64,000 nucleotides of DNA, from the NCBI RefSeq assembly GCF_000974425.1, contig NZ_CP010429.1, positions 5,565,501 to 5,629,500 on the forward strand, written 5' to 3'. This DNA is from Spirosoma radiotolerans. GTDB lineage: Bacteria > Bacteroidota > Bacteroidia > Cytophagales > Spirosomataceae. Positions within the stretch are counted from its first letter, which is position 1. Every line of letters starts with the position of its first letter. The notes beneath the pieces are model-generated. The model was not told where the DNA came from, searched no databases, and was given only the letters and a program-made list of their open reading frames with translations. Below, piece by piece: positions 8,693 through 17,528 of the stretch. The position numbers were made by a program, and so were the translations under genes.

Positions 8693-8726
8693 CTTCCACG
8701 GTCCGTGTCCTCACGGACCGTGGAAG
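8693..8726. repeat. 15-bp perfect hairpin with TCCT loop
   Basis: Arms 8693-8707 and 8712-8726 are fully complementary around the loop TCCT. The core CCGTGTCCTCACGG recurs at 23514-23529, and a near copy is at 23453-23474. It lies between the aminotransferase gene's 3' end and the AhpD-fold gene's 5' end, so on the minus strand it could end the aminotransferase transcript. Confidence 0.75.
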
Positions 8727-8759
8727 AGGCTCTGCTGGCCTAAATCTATATAAGAGTCC

Positions 8760-9932
8760 TTACAACTTACTTAACCGATCGGCAGCTTCCTGCAAGACGG
8801 CGTCCTCTTTGGCAAAACAGAAACGCAGGATTTTGTAGTCGTTTTTCTGGTGATAAAACACAGAAACAGGAATGGCCGCAACCCCGATCTCATTGGTAAG
8901 CCGTATGGCCAGGTCGTAATCGGGTTCGTTGGTGATAGCTGCATACGAAACGGTCTGAAAAAAACTTCCTTCCGCTGGTTTGATCGTAAATCGTGAACTC
9001 CGCAACCCATCCAGAAACAAATCGCGCTTACGCTGGTAAAAAGCAGACAGTTGCTGGTAAGGCTCCGGTTGTTTCAGGTAATCGGCCAGCGCGTACTGAA
9101 TTGGGGTAACGGTACTAAAGGTCAGGTACTGGTGAATTTTACGAAACTCAACGCTGAGACTTTTCGGGGCCAGACAATACCCGATTTTCCAGCCGGTAAT
9201 GTGATACGTTTTTCCAAATGATCCCACCACAAACGTGCGCTCCTGCAACACCGGATGCGTCATAAGGGAGTGGTGGGTCCGGCCATCGAACAGGATGTGT
9301 TCGTATACTTCATCGCTCACAATCCAGATGTTGCGGTCGTAGATCAACTCTGCCAGTTTATTCAGGTCATCGGTGGTCCAGACGTGGCCCGTTGGATTGT
9401 GGGGTGTATTGACTAAAATCAGCCTTGTCTTGTCCGTAATTTTCTCACGAACGGCCTGCCAGTCAATGCTGTAGTCCGGTGGGGTTAGCGTCACATAAAC
9501 AGGAATGCCGCCATTGAGTTCGATGGCGGGCACATAACTGTCATAAGCGGGTTCAATGACCAGCACTTCGTCGCCGGGCCGCACGACTGCCGTAACAGCG
9601 GCAAAAATTGCTTCCGTTGCGCCCGACGTAACCGTCACTTCCGTATCCGGGTCGTAGGCTACGCCATACTGCTCAAACGTTTTCTGAGCCAGGGCTTCGC
9701 GCAGGACTGGCACGCCAGTCATCGGCGCATACTGGTTAAAGCCTTTCCGCATGTAGTGCTCAACCAGCGACACCAGTTCGGGCGCGCAGTCGAAGCCAGG
9801 AAATCCCTGCGATAAATTGATAGCGCCCGTTTCGGTTGCCAGTTTAGACATGACGGTAAAAATCGTCGTGCCTACGTTTGGTAGTTTGGAGGCAAGTCCG
9901 GCTCCTATCCTTTCTATTTTTTGTATACTCAT
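8760..9932 (-). CDS. PLP-dependent aminotransferase (methionine/kynurenine aminotransferase type)
   Basis: A 390-residue fold-type I aminotransferase of class I/II. Seen: INLSQGFPGFDC, typical of YbdL/kynurenine aminotransferases; TSGATEAIFAA for phosphate binding; NTPHNPTGHVW; VSDEVYEH; and GSFGKTYHITGWKIGY with the PLP lysine at about residue 241. It would transfer the amino group of methionine or an aromatic amino acid to a 2-oxoacid in the cytoplasm. ATG at 9932 is preferred over an in-frame GTG two codons upstream because AGGTGAG sits just before it. It appears monocistronic. Confidence 0.92.
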   Translation of the reverse strand: MSIQKIERIGAGLASKLPNVGTTIFTVMSKLATETGAINLSQGFPGFDCAPELVSLVEHYMRKGFNQYAPMTGVPVLREALAQKTFEQYGVAYDPDTEVTVTSGATEAIFAAVTAVVRPGDEVLVIEPAYDSYVPAIELNGGIPVYVTLTPPDYSIDWQAVREKITDKTRLILVNTPHNPTGHVWTTDDLNKLAELIYDRNIWIVSDEVYEHILFDGRTHHSLMTHPVLQERTFVVGSFGKTYHITGWKIGYCLAPKSLSVEFRKIHQYLTFSTVTPIQYALADYLKQPEPYQQLSAFYQRKRDLFLDGLRSSRFTIKPAEGSFFQTVSYAAITNEPDYDLAIRLTNEIGVAAIPVSVFYHQKNDYKILRFCFAKEDAVLQEAADRLSKL

Positions 9933-9968
9933 TCTCACCTGATTTACATGGCTTTCCCAGCGTCCCGA

Positions 9969-10925
9969 TCAATGATCCCCATAACGCTTTTCGCCAGCGG
10001 TTACAGCCAGCGCCAGCTTGTTTTGTTTAGGCGGTATGGGGCAGGTAGCGTAGGGTGTAAACGCGCAGGGCGGGTTAATGGCCTGGTTAAAATCAAGCGT
10101 TACCCATTCTTTCTCCGATGGTGAATTCCCGTTTCCGGCAGCAATTGGTTTATCGGCATACAGAAACCGGCCTGAACCGTAGGTTTCGTGCGCATTTGTG
10201 TTATCTCCGAACAGAATAAACAATTTTTCTCCTTCGCCAACGGCATCCAGCCGGTAGGTTTTGCCCGCCCGCTCAAACACCAGCGTACCTGCCAGTGGCT
10301 GTTGCGATACGATGCCTAATACGTCGATGATCGGAATGGTTTTTGGTGAAGCGGGTGCTTCGAAACGCGCCTTCACCCGCCAGCTTTCATCAACGGGGTA
10401 GCGGTCAATAGACTGAAATTCTTTCAGATAAGGGCTTTCCAGGTCGCGTAATCGAACGCCATATTTATCGCCCCGCTTAATAATGAACCACCGCAGCGAG
10501 CCATTAGCCAATACCGTTGGTTTCGTATTGGATGCAAAAATGACGAGTGGTTCGGTGACCGCCTTCCCATCGACCAGCACGGTTTTGTCTGCATTCGGGG
10601 CAAAGCGTACCTCGCCTTTTTCGAGGTAAAGTGTACCTAAATCGACGGAAGCATTGGCAGCCGGAAAAGCCAAATCGAAGTCAGATCCACGGCCGAGTGA
10701 GTTCTTACCCTCGGTCAGCCAGAACAATCCGGCAAGGTTCAGCCAGCCCGTTTCGCTTTTGAGGGAACTCACCCGATGCTGATGCCACTCATCAATTTGT
10801 GCCTTATACGATGGTTCGTCGGCGTGTTTCCACCCCACAGACGCGGCCATTGCCAGAAACCATACGCCGAAAAAACAGCGTGAGTAGCCATTCAGCGGTC
10901 TCGATACCTGCTTAATACGTTGCAT
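9969..10925 (-). CDS. DUF1684 family protein
   Basis: 318 residues. The family pattern is strong: TGWLNLAGLFWLTEG, a forkhead-like middle with VIKRGDKYGVRLRD, YPVDESWRVKARF, KTYRLDA, TYGSGRFLYAD and the hallmark NPPCAFTPYATCPIP near the end. Function is unknown. The N-terminus (residues 1-31) is hydrophobic and may be a signal or anchor. The ATG at 10925 was chosen because longer forms run deep into the upstream gene. It overlaps the end of the peroxiredoxin-like gene by 14 bases, implying translational coupling. Confidence 0.9.
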   Translation of the reverse strand: MQRIKQVSRPLNGYSRCFFGVWFLAMAASVGWKHADEPSYKAQIDEWHQHRVSSLKSETGWLNLAGLFWLTEGKNSLGRGSDFDLAFPAANASVDLGTLYLEKGEVRFAPNADKTVLVDGKAVTEPLVIFASNTKPTVLANGSLRWFIIKRGDKYGVRLRDLESPYLKEFQSIDRYPVDESWRVKARFEAPASPKTIPIIDVLGIVSQQPLAGTLVFERAGKTYRLDAVGEGEKLFILFGDNTNAHETYGSGRFLYADKPIAAGNGNSPSEKEWVTLDFNQAINPPCAFTPYATCPIPPKQNKLALAVTAGEKRYGDH

Positions 10926-11535
10926 GATGAACAGGATTAAGGTTGTCAATAACGGAAGAAATCGCTTCCGAGTCGAGGGTACGGTCAAAGTTTTCGTCCA
11001 GAAAATGGTAAGCAATCCGCCGATCCTGGCCAATGACATATAAAGCAGGTGTGAAGGCTTCTTCCGAAATACCCGACACGCGCTCCCAAACCGGATAATC
11101 TTCACTATAAACCCCAAACCGCTGCGCCACGCTCGATTCGGCATCGTAGGCTACCCGAAAGTCCAGGCTACCCACCTGCCGCGCCAGAATGCTGGGCGAT
11201 TCATTGGAAAACACAACTAACTCCGCATCGACCGCCAGTAATGACTGGTTGAGCCGGATGAGCGATTCCAGATAAGGCCGCGCGTAGCGTCCCCAACAAG
11301 GGCAGTAGAAACTGACCACCAACGGCCGTTCATTGACCAGATCGAGCAGCGACGTTTCGCCACCCGATAGTTTCTGACCAAAAACCGATGCCCGCCAATC
11401 GTTCGGCGCGCCAGACAGACTAAAAAACGGAGCCAGATCGCCCGTTTTTAATGGATTGGTCGGAACCGTTTTCGAGCGCTGCTGTGCGTTCACTGTACGA
11501 ATATCACCCAGTTCATTTTGAAATTCGAGCGTCAT
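10912..11535 (-). CDS. Peroxiredoxin-like (AhpC/TSA family) protein with displaced cysteines
   Basis: 207 residues with a thioredoxin-like fold: LKTGDLAPFFSLSG opens the AhpC/TSA domain, RPLVVSFY is the strand before the active site, and ELVVFSNESPSILARQ follows. In this peroxiredoxin-like family the catalytic segment is normally FYRGxWCPYC. Here it reads FYCPCWGRYA (C78, C80, then W81-G82), so the cysteine after tryptophan is glycine and two cysteines lie before it. The codons were checked. Peroxidase activity is therefore uncertain. It is coupled to the overlapping DUF1684 gene. Confidence 0.82.
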   Translation of the reverse strand: MTLEFQNELGDIRTVNAQQRSKTVPTNPLKTGDLAPFFSLSGAPNDWRASVFGQKLSGGETSLLDLVNERPLVVSFYCPCWGRYARPYLESLIRLNQSLLAVDAELVVFSNESPSILARQVGSLDFRVAYDAESSVAQRFGVYSEDYPVWERVSGISEEAFTPALYVIGQDRRIAYHFLDENFDRTLDSEAISSVIDNLNPVHHATY

Positions 11536-11600
11536 AGTTATACGTGTTTACTGGATTTTAGTTTTATACTACCCTATTCTGTTTTCGAGAATGGGTAAGC

Positions 11601-12827
11601 TTAGTGTACGCCATACACCAACTGGAAATAGCGCTTTTGAACGAGGGAAAAGTACGCCCAGATCGACAAGCTGCCGATGTAGGCCAGGACAATCAGCATG
11701 GGATTTCCCAAGGTCACATACAGCGCTATCCACAGCACCGCCAGCCGGCCAATTTCCAGGTACAGCACCCAGCGACGTTGCTCAAGCAACGCACCGCAGT
11801 TGATCACCGTCAGCAGTATAAATAAGCTGGTCAGTAGTTGAAGCGAAGCCGGTACGGAACGTTCAATCAGCAGAAAGACAAATAAAATGGCCAGCGTACC
11901 GGCCAACTGCCCACCCACATAGCCTCGAAACCGCCAGTTGCTGTTATGAACCGTCGAGCGGCCCGCAGCGTCGGCCGACAGGAACTGGCATTCCAGTCGG
12001 TCCCGAATAGCTGAATCAATAGAGTCGGGGCGATTAATTAACACCGCCAGTTTTGCCCGCCGGCTGGGTGCCCGTCGAACGGCAACGAACACTTCGAGCA
12101 AGCCATGAAAATGCTGCCACAGAAAACTGTGACTGTCCAGTGGTTTGGTCAGCCCGTAGACAGGCTCCTCCTGTTCTTCGGCAAACGTACCGAACAGTTT
12201 GTCCCAGATAATGAACATGTCGCCGTAGTTCTTGTCGAGGTATTGTGGGTTGCTGGCGTGGTGTACTCGGTGGTGAGACGGTGTTACAAGAATATATTCG
12301 AGCCACCCTAACTTGCCAATGGTGCGGGTATGAATAAAAAATGGATACAGTCCGTGAATCAGCAAGACACCCGTGATCATTTCGGCCGGAAATCCCACAA
12401 TGGGCAGGATAGCCCAGAAGCCCGTGCGCACAACCGCCTGGAATACCGTAATACGAGCCGAAACGGTATAGTTGAAATCGTCGCTTTGGTGATGCACCAC
12501 ATGCACGGCCCAGAATACATTGATTTCGTGAGCCAGCCGATGATACCAGTACCAGACAAAGTCCGTAGCGATCAGCAACGCCAGCCAGCCCCAAACTGTA
12601 GCCTTAATATCGAGCAGGGCATAATGGCGATGCAGGTACTCGTAAAAAAAGAAGAACGCACCGGTGGTAAACGTATCCAGCAACCGCTCGGCAATGCCGA
12701 CGTTAAGATTAGCCACCGAGTTGTTGAACCGAAAGTAGGATCTATTCTGCCGTTTCGCCACCAGGTATTCCAGTCCCATAAAGAAGAGAAACAGCGGAAC
12801 CGCGAGAGCCAGCCAGTTATAGTGCAT
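11601..12827 (-). CDS. Fatty acid hydroxylase / sterol desaturase superfamily membrane protein
   Basis: 408 residues, several hydrophobic helices. The di-iron histidine clusters are HRLAHE (residues 96-101), HVVHHQ (109-114) and HHRVHH (185-190). YPFFIHTRTIGKLGWLEYI and NYGDMFIIWDKLFGTF resemble alkylglycerol monooxygenase-like members. About 100 extra C-terminal residues add three to four hydrophobic segments, also as in that subgroup. It likely hydroxylates or desaturates a lipid in the inner membrane; the substrate is not known. A PhyH dioxygenase gene lies 55 bases upstream on the same strand, so a joint lipid-oxidation role is plausible. Confidence 0.88.
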   Translation of the reverse strand: MHYNWLALAVPLFLFFMGLEYLVAKRQNRSYFRFNNSVANLNVGIAERLLDTFTTGAFFFFYEYLHRHYALLDIKATVWGWLALLIATDFVWYWYHRLAHEINVFWAVHVVHHQSDDFNYTVSARITVFQAVVRTGFWAILPIVGFPAEMITGVLLIHGLYPFFIHTRTIGKLGWLEYILVTPSHHRVHHASNPQYLDKNYGDMFIIWDKLFGTFAEEQEEPVYGLTKPLDSHSFLWQHFHGLLEVFVAVRRAPSRRAKLAVLINRPDSIDSAIRDRLECQFLSADAAGRSTVHNSNWRFRGYVGGQLAGTLAILFVFLLIERSVPASLQLLTSLFILLTVINCGALLEQRRWVLYLEIGRLAVLWIALYVTLGNPMLIVLAYIGSLSIWAYFSLVQKRYFQLVYGVH

Positions 12828-12844
12828 ACGTCAATGCATTGTAG

Positions 12845-12864
12845 AGACGCAACACCTTGCGTCT
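12845..12864. repeat. Short hairpin AGACGCAA/TTGCGTCT
   Basis: Eight perfectly paired bases on each side of a CACC loop, between the PhyH and hydroxylase genes. The preceding word GTAGAGACGC resembles a short palindrome seen repeatedly in many bacterial genomes; that resemblance is from memory. Confidence 0.55.
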
Positions 12865-12882
12865 TCTGTCCTAGTAAACTGC

Positions 12883-13704
12883 TTACCGAAGAATCTTAGC
12901 CCCTAACCGATGATAAAATGGCGTTTTGCTGGCCGCATTTTTGGGCTGATAGTCACCCGTAACTAGCGGAATGTACATGACCCGACGGCGGCTCTCGGCC
13001 CCAATATTAGGCGACTGCTCTACCCGATGCCACAAGCTGCCGTTGTGAATGGTCAGGTCGCCAGCTTCGATATCGAACCCTACTTCGCGGGGATCGGGGC
13101 GGTGATCTATAAACTGACGTTTACGGAACAGCGTTAGCAACGTGTTTTGTTTGTGGGTACCCGGCAAGACGCGCAATCCTCCATTGCTCATCGGGCAGTC
13201 GTCGAGGTGAAGTCCCACGTTCAGCATAGGCCGGATTCGCTGTCCAAGAAACAAATCGCGCGGGCTATCTGTATGCCAGCCCATACGCGAGAAGTTGCTC
13301 TCAGGCGTGCGAACATAATGGTTTACCACCAGGCCATCCTTTTCTTCTTCGCCAATACGGCCACTATAGGGCTGCAGAAGACTGGTAAGGCCTTTCAGAC
13401 GCTCATCCTGTAAAAACTCGTGTAGTACAGGACTAAAGAGAGATGTAAACGCAAATCGCTGAACAATACGCTGCCCGTTTTCATCACGACCGTACTTAAT
13501 GGGAATACCATTGATTTTGTCAACGTCTTCGGCAATCCAGTCCGCTTCAACGCGCTGTAATTCATGGAGAAAAACCTGCACGGTATCACGGCTGACGAAG
13601 TTTCTAATGTGTAGAAACCCATTTTTTTCAAAGAAAGCGATTTCCTCTGCGCTTAGTATTTGTGCAGGAAGAACAGAAGCCAAATTACCAGATAATGCTA
13701 CCAT
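12883..13704 (-). CDS. Phytanoyl-CoA dioxygenase (PhyH) family protein
   Basis: 273 residues of the Fe(II)/2-oxoglutarate dioxygenase fold. H144-T-D146 (GWHTDSPRD) and H226 (LWHRVEQ) form the iron triad, and the arginines at about 239-241 (ESRRRVMY) would bind 2-oxoglutarate. Also present are a MSNGGLRVLPGTHK block and FEKNGFLHIRNF at the start. Family members hydroxylate lipids or secondary metabolites in the cytoplasm. The substrate is unknown. It is divergent from the SusC gene, with a dyad-containing AT-rich gap between them, and is followed by a lipid hydroxylase gene. Confidence 0.9.
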   Translation of the reverse strand: MVALSGNLASVLPAQILSAEEIAFFEKNGFLHIRNFVSRDTVQVFLHELQRVEADWIAEDVDKINGIPIKYGRDENGQRIVQRFAFTSLFSPVLHEFLQDERLKGLTSLLQPYSGRIGEEEKDGLVVNHYVRTPESNFSRMGWHTDSPRDLFLGQRIRPMLNVGLHLDDCPMSNGGLRVLPGTHKQNTLLTLFRKRQFIDHRPDPREVGFDIEAGDLTIHNGSLWHRVEQSPNIGAESRRRVMYIPLVTGDYQPKNAASKTPFYHRLGAKILR

Positions 13705-14187
13705 AGAGTTGAACGTTAGTGTCGTTTGAACTGATTTATTCTTATTTTCTATTTACTATACAGAATAAGTATAGTATTACTGCTAATAAAAAAGGCAACT
13801 AATTATTTGCCACAAAAAGGAGGAATTTACCGGGAGCCTATTCGGGCTCAGACAGGCTAGAAAGACTAATTTAACAACAACGCATACCCATCATCATAGT
13901 GAGATGATTGGTTACCAGATGGGTCACTGAGCACAAATAGGCTGGTTGTTGGTCAAATTTCATAAGCTAATGGACTATATAAGGCAATAGTCGCTTAGTT
14001 TGATAGGCAAAGGTGAATAATGATTTTTCTTTTTCCAAATTTTTATTGAGTGTTCTCAAAACTCATCCTATTGACTCCTAAAATTAAAGTAGATACAGCA
14101 AATAATACCCTTTAGACTTCTGTAATAAAAAAAAGATTATTTTGCACTTATTTGAACACATGAATCTAAAACCAACTTGCTACTTTT
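13705..14187. other. AT-rich divergent intergenic region
   Basis: 483 bases with no credible gene, between the PhyH gene (minus) and susC (plus). It must hold both promoters. No clean TAnnTTTG motif was found. One short dyad is listed separately. The 60 bases before susC are A-rich, which suits Bacteroidota leaders that lack a strong Shine-Dalgarno. Confidence 0.6.
13754..13776. promoter_or_regulatory. Operator-like dyad TACTATAC-N7-GTATAGTA
   Basis: Perfect 8-bp half-sites separated by 7 bases lie 50-72 bases upstream of the PhyH start codon, a usual place for a regulator site. It could equally be a chance dyad in AT-rich DNA. Confidence 0.35.
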
Positions 14188-17100
14188 ATGAAACATAATT
14201 TACAGACAAGGATTAGCGCCTGTCTAGCATACATCTGGATCTCATTCCTGATCAGTCAGGCAGCCTTTGCGCAAGATCACCGGCTTACGGGCCGGGTATT
14301 ATCCGGAAAAGACCAGCAACCCATACCAGGCGTTAACATCTTAGTAAGAAATACTCAATTAGGTACGACGACAGATGGCAATGGCAATTTTACACTGAAC
14401 GTTCCTGCCAAGGCTACGCTCGTTTTCAGCGCCATTGGGTATGCCGGAAATACCGTTGAAGTAAGCAATCAGACCCAGTTGACCGTTACACTTCAGGAAG
14501 CCGAGCAAAGCCTGGGCGAGGTCGTTGTGACAGCTTTGGGTATCAGGAAAGAAGCAAAACGCCTTGGCTACGCTACAGCCACTGTCAACCCTGAACAGGT
14601 AACCACAAACCGGTCCGTTAACTTTATAAATGCCCTGCAGGGTAAAATTGCCGGGGTAAACATTTCCAGCCTTGGTACGGGTGCTGCCGGTACGAGTAAA
14701 ATTCGTATCCGGGGTCAGTCATCTTTCTCAGGACAGAACTCGCCCCTCATCGTTATTAATGGTGTGCCGGTCGATAACACCAACTTCGGCCAGAACAATG
14801 GCAACAACGGCAGCGACAATTCCATTGGTAACCGTGACCGGAACTACTCCGATGGTGGCGACGGGCTATCGTCCATCAACCCGGACGATATCGAAGGCAT
14901 GACCGTTTTGAAAGGCGGTACGGCGGCAGCTTTATATGGCTCACGGGCAAAAGACGGCGCTATTCTGATTACTACCAAAACGAAAGGGACAGGTCAGGGA
15001 ATTGGTGTAACCTACAACATGAACTACACCAGCGACCATCCGTTGGACTACACCGACTATCAGTATGAATACGGTCAGGGCGAATATGGTGTTCGGCCAA
15101 CGGCCCCCAACCCAACCTCGGGCGTCTGGAGCTTCGGTGAGAAATTTGCCGGGCAAACACAGGTGCTGTTTGGTGGCATAACGCTGCCTTACGCACCGGT
15201 TCGGAATCGGATCAATGCCTTCTACCGGGATGGGTCAACGATGACCAACTCCGTTGCCGTTTCGTCGGGTAGCGACAAGGGGGGCTTCAACCTCTCCGTT
15301 TCTAACCTGGATAACAAGGGCATTACCCGCAACAACACCTTCAACCGGAAAACCATCAACCTGGGTTTCAGCTACAACCTGTCGACGAGACTGACGGTCA
15401 CGGGTACGATGAACTACTCGAACGAGTACAACAAGAACCCGCCCCAGATTGCTCAGCAGGACAACAGTACGCCTACCGTACTTTACACGCTGGCCAACTC
15501 CATGCCGCTCGACGTGCTGGAAGCCAACCAGATCAATCCGGCTACCGGCAACGAGTTTATTTATTCGCGGTTTATGAACCGGACAAACCCCTACTTTGTG
15601 CTCAACAACAAGTTTGAGAACATCCGCCGGGATCGTCTGTTCGGTAATATTTCAGCCCGCTACAACGTGACCGACTGGCTCTATATTCAGGGCCGGGTCG
15701 GGCAGGATTACTGGTCACGCGACCAGGATTATAACTTCCCCACGGGGCAGGCTTCCCTGGCGGCCGCTCCAGCCGGTTTTGTGAATGGGGCTTATGTGCA
15801 GGAAGCCCGCCGATTCCGCGAAGTCAATACCGACTTCCTGATTGGGGCTAACCACAAGTTTGGTGTTCTGGGCATCGACCTAACGCTGGGCGGGAACCAG
15901 CTCTATCGCCGGTCTGATCTGAACAGCGTTCTGGCTACTGATTTCGTTGTCCGGGGGCTTTATACACCACAGAATGGCCGGGTAAAAGACCCGCAGTACA
16001 GTTTGAGCGAACGCAAAGTAAACTCGCTCTATGCAGCCGCTGAATTTTCGTTTAAAGATGTTCTCTTCCTGAACGGAACCGTTCGGAACGATTGGTTCTC
16101 GACGCTATCTCCGGCAAACCGCAGTATCCTATATCCATCTGTAACGGGTAGTTTCGTCTTTTCGCAGGCCTTCAATAACTTACCCACCTGGCTGAATTTT
16201 GGTAAATTACGGGCCGCTTATGCAGAAGTGGGCAGCGACGGCGATGTAGGGCCGTATTCGAATAATCTGTTCTACGCGGTCAATGCCAATCTCTTCCCGA
16301 ATCCTGCCGGTAATGGCCAGCCCCTGGGCTATATTACGTCCAATACGGTTCCCAGTACTACACTCAAACCCAGTCGTGTCGCTGAAACCGAATTAGGGCT
16401 GGAATTGAAGATGTTTAACAACCGGGTGGGCCTGGATGTGGCGGTTTACAACAAGATTACCAGCGACCAGATTGTTGCCAAGCAATCGTCTGATGCGTCT
16501 GGCTATACAAGTTCGCTCATCAACAGTGGCCAAAGCCGCAATCAGGGCATTGAAGTATTGCTGAACCTGGCGCCCGTGCGGACCAAGGATTTCTCGTGGG
16601 ATATTACGCTGAATGGTTCGTACAATCAGACCAAACTGCTCCGGTTATTGACTGATGACGACGGGACACCGGGCAAAGACTATAACAACGATAAATTGCC
16701 CGAGCAAATCGTAGTCGGTACAGGCATTTACGTAGGTGAACTGCGCCAGGTAGTCGGCCAGCAGCTGGGCCAATTGTATACGTACGGCTATAAACGCAAT
16801 GAGCAGGGGCAACTTATTAATGGAAGTGATGGTCTTCCTGTACGAACAGATTCGCCTATCTCGTTCGGTTCAGCCCTGCCCCGTTATGTAGGCGGCATTA
16901 CCAACAGCTTCAATTATAAAGGCATAAGTTTATCCTTCCTGATTGACTTTAAACTGGGTGGAAAAATGATTTCAGGTACTAACCTGAATGCTTTCCGGCA
17001 TGGCTTGCAAAAAGAAACGCTAGTTGGTCGTGGCGATGCGGATAACAAAATGGTAGGGCCGGGTGTCAACGAAAAGGGTGAGGTCAATGCCGTTCGGGCG

Positions 17101-17409
17101 TTTGTACAGGATTACTATTCGGTGGGCCGGTCCAAAAGCCTGGGCGAGCAGGTCGTGTATGATGCCGGTTTATGGAAACTGCGCCAGATCAGCCTGGGCT
17201 ACGATTTCACTAAACTTCTACCCAAAACCCTGTTCATTAAAGGCGTACGCCTGAGTGCCGTAGCGAACAACGTGGCCATCATTAAAAAATGGGTACCCAA
17301 CATCGACCCCGAACAGTTTGGCTTTAGCTCGGATAACCTGATTGGTTTGGAATCGACGGGCCTACCCACCACGCGCAGTGTAGGCTTTAACCTGAATGTT
17401 AAATTTTAA
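14188..17409 (+). CDS. SusC/RagA family TonB-linked outer membrane protein
   Basis: 1073 residues. A signal peptide ends near residue 29 (FAQ). A carboxypeptidase regulatory-like domain follows at about 30-115 (LTGRVLSGKDQQPIPGVNIL). The plug contains LGEVVVTALGIRKEAKRLGY, the SusC-type NALQGKIAGVNIS and MTVLKGGTAAALYGSRAKDG. A long 22-strand-like barrel ends in GFNLNVKF with the terminal phenylalanine. It imports oligomers bound by the SusD-like lipoprotein encoded next. No glycosidase, sigma or anti-sigma gene adjoins, so the substrate is unknown. Confidence 0.96.
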   Translation: MKHNLQTRISACLAYIWISFLISQAAFAQDHRLTGRVLSGKDQQPIPGVNILVRNTQLGTTTDGNGNFTLNVPAKATLVFSAIGYAGNTVEVSNQTQLTVTLQEAEQSLGEVVVTALGIRKEAKRLGYATATVNPEQVTTNRSVNFINALQGKIAGVNISSLGTGAAGTSKIRIRGQSSFSGQNSPLIVINGVPVDNTNFGQNNGNNGSDNSIGNRDRNYSDGGDGLSSINPDDIEGMTVLKGGTAAALYGSRAKDGAILITTKTKGTGQGIGVTYNMNYTSDHPLDYTDYQYEYGQGEYGVRPTAPNPTSGVWSFGEKFAGQTQVLFGGITLPYAPVRNRINAFYRDGSTMTNSVAVSSGSDKGGFNLSVSNLDNKGITRNNTFNRKTINLGFSYNLSTRLTVTGTMNYSNEYNKNPPQIAQQDNSTPTVLYTLANSMPLDVLEANQINPATGNEFIYSRFMNRTNPYFVLNNKFENIRRDRLFGNISARYNVTDWLYIQGRVGQDYWSRDQDYNFPTGQASLAAAPAGFVNGAYVQEARRFREVNTDFLIGANHKFGVLGIDLTLGGNQLYRRSDLNSVLATDFVVRGLYTPQNGRVKDPQYSLSERKVNSLYAAAEFSFKDVLFLNGTVRNDWFSTLSPANRSILYPSVTGSFVFSQAFNNLPTWLNFGKLRAAYAEVGSDGDVGPYSNNLFYAVNANLFPNPAGNGQPLGYITSNTVPSTTLKPSRVAETELGLELKMFNNRVGLDVAVYNKITSDQIVAKQSSDASGYTSSLINSGQSRNQGIEVLLNLAPVRTKDFSWDITLNGSYNQTKLLRLLTDDDGTPGKDYNNDKLPEQIVVGTGIYVGELRQVVGQQLGQLYTYGYKRNEQGQLINGSDGLPVRTDSPISFGSALPRYVGGITNSFNYKGISLSFLIDFKLGGKMISGTNLNAFRHGLQKETLVGRGDADNKMVGPGVNEKGEVNAVRAFVQDYYSVGRSKSLGEQVVYDAGLWKLRQISLGYDFTKLLPKTLFIKGVRLSAVANNVAIIKKWVPNIDPEQFGFSSDNLIGLESTGLPTTRSVGFNLNVKF

Positions 17410-17427
17410 CCAAGTTTAAGGGGTCTA

Positions 17428-17506
17428 ATATTCAGTTTTCGGTATACAATTAGCTGACGCAAACACTCATCACGCACCAGCCAACCGTATACCGAAAACT
17501 GAATAT
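17428..17506. repeat. 20-bp perfect hairpin between susC and susD genes
   Basis: Arms 17428-17447 and 17487-17506 pair perfectly around a 39-base loop. The loop contains CCAGCCAACCGTA, a word also found in the hairpin at 34148. It may reduce read-through to the susD gene or stabilise the susC message. Confidence 0.8.
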
Positions 17507-17528
17507 CAGAACCACAAACACTCCAAAA

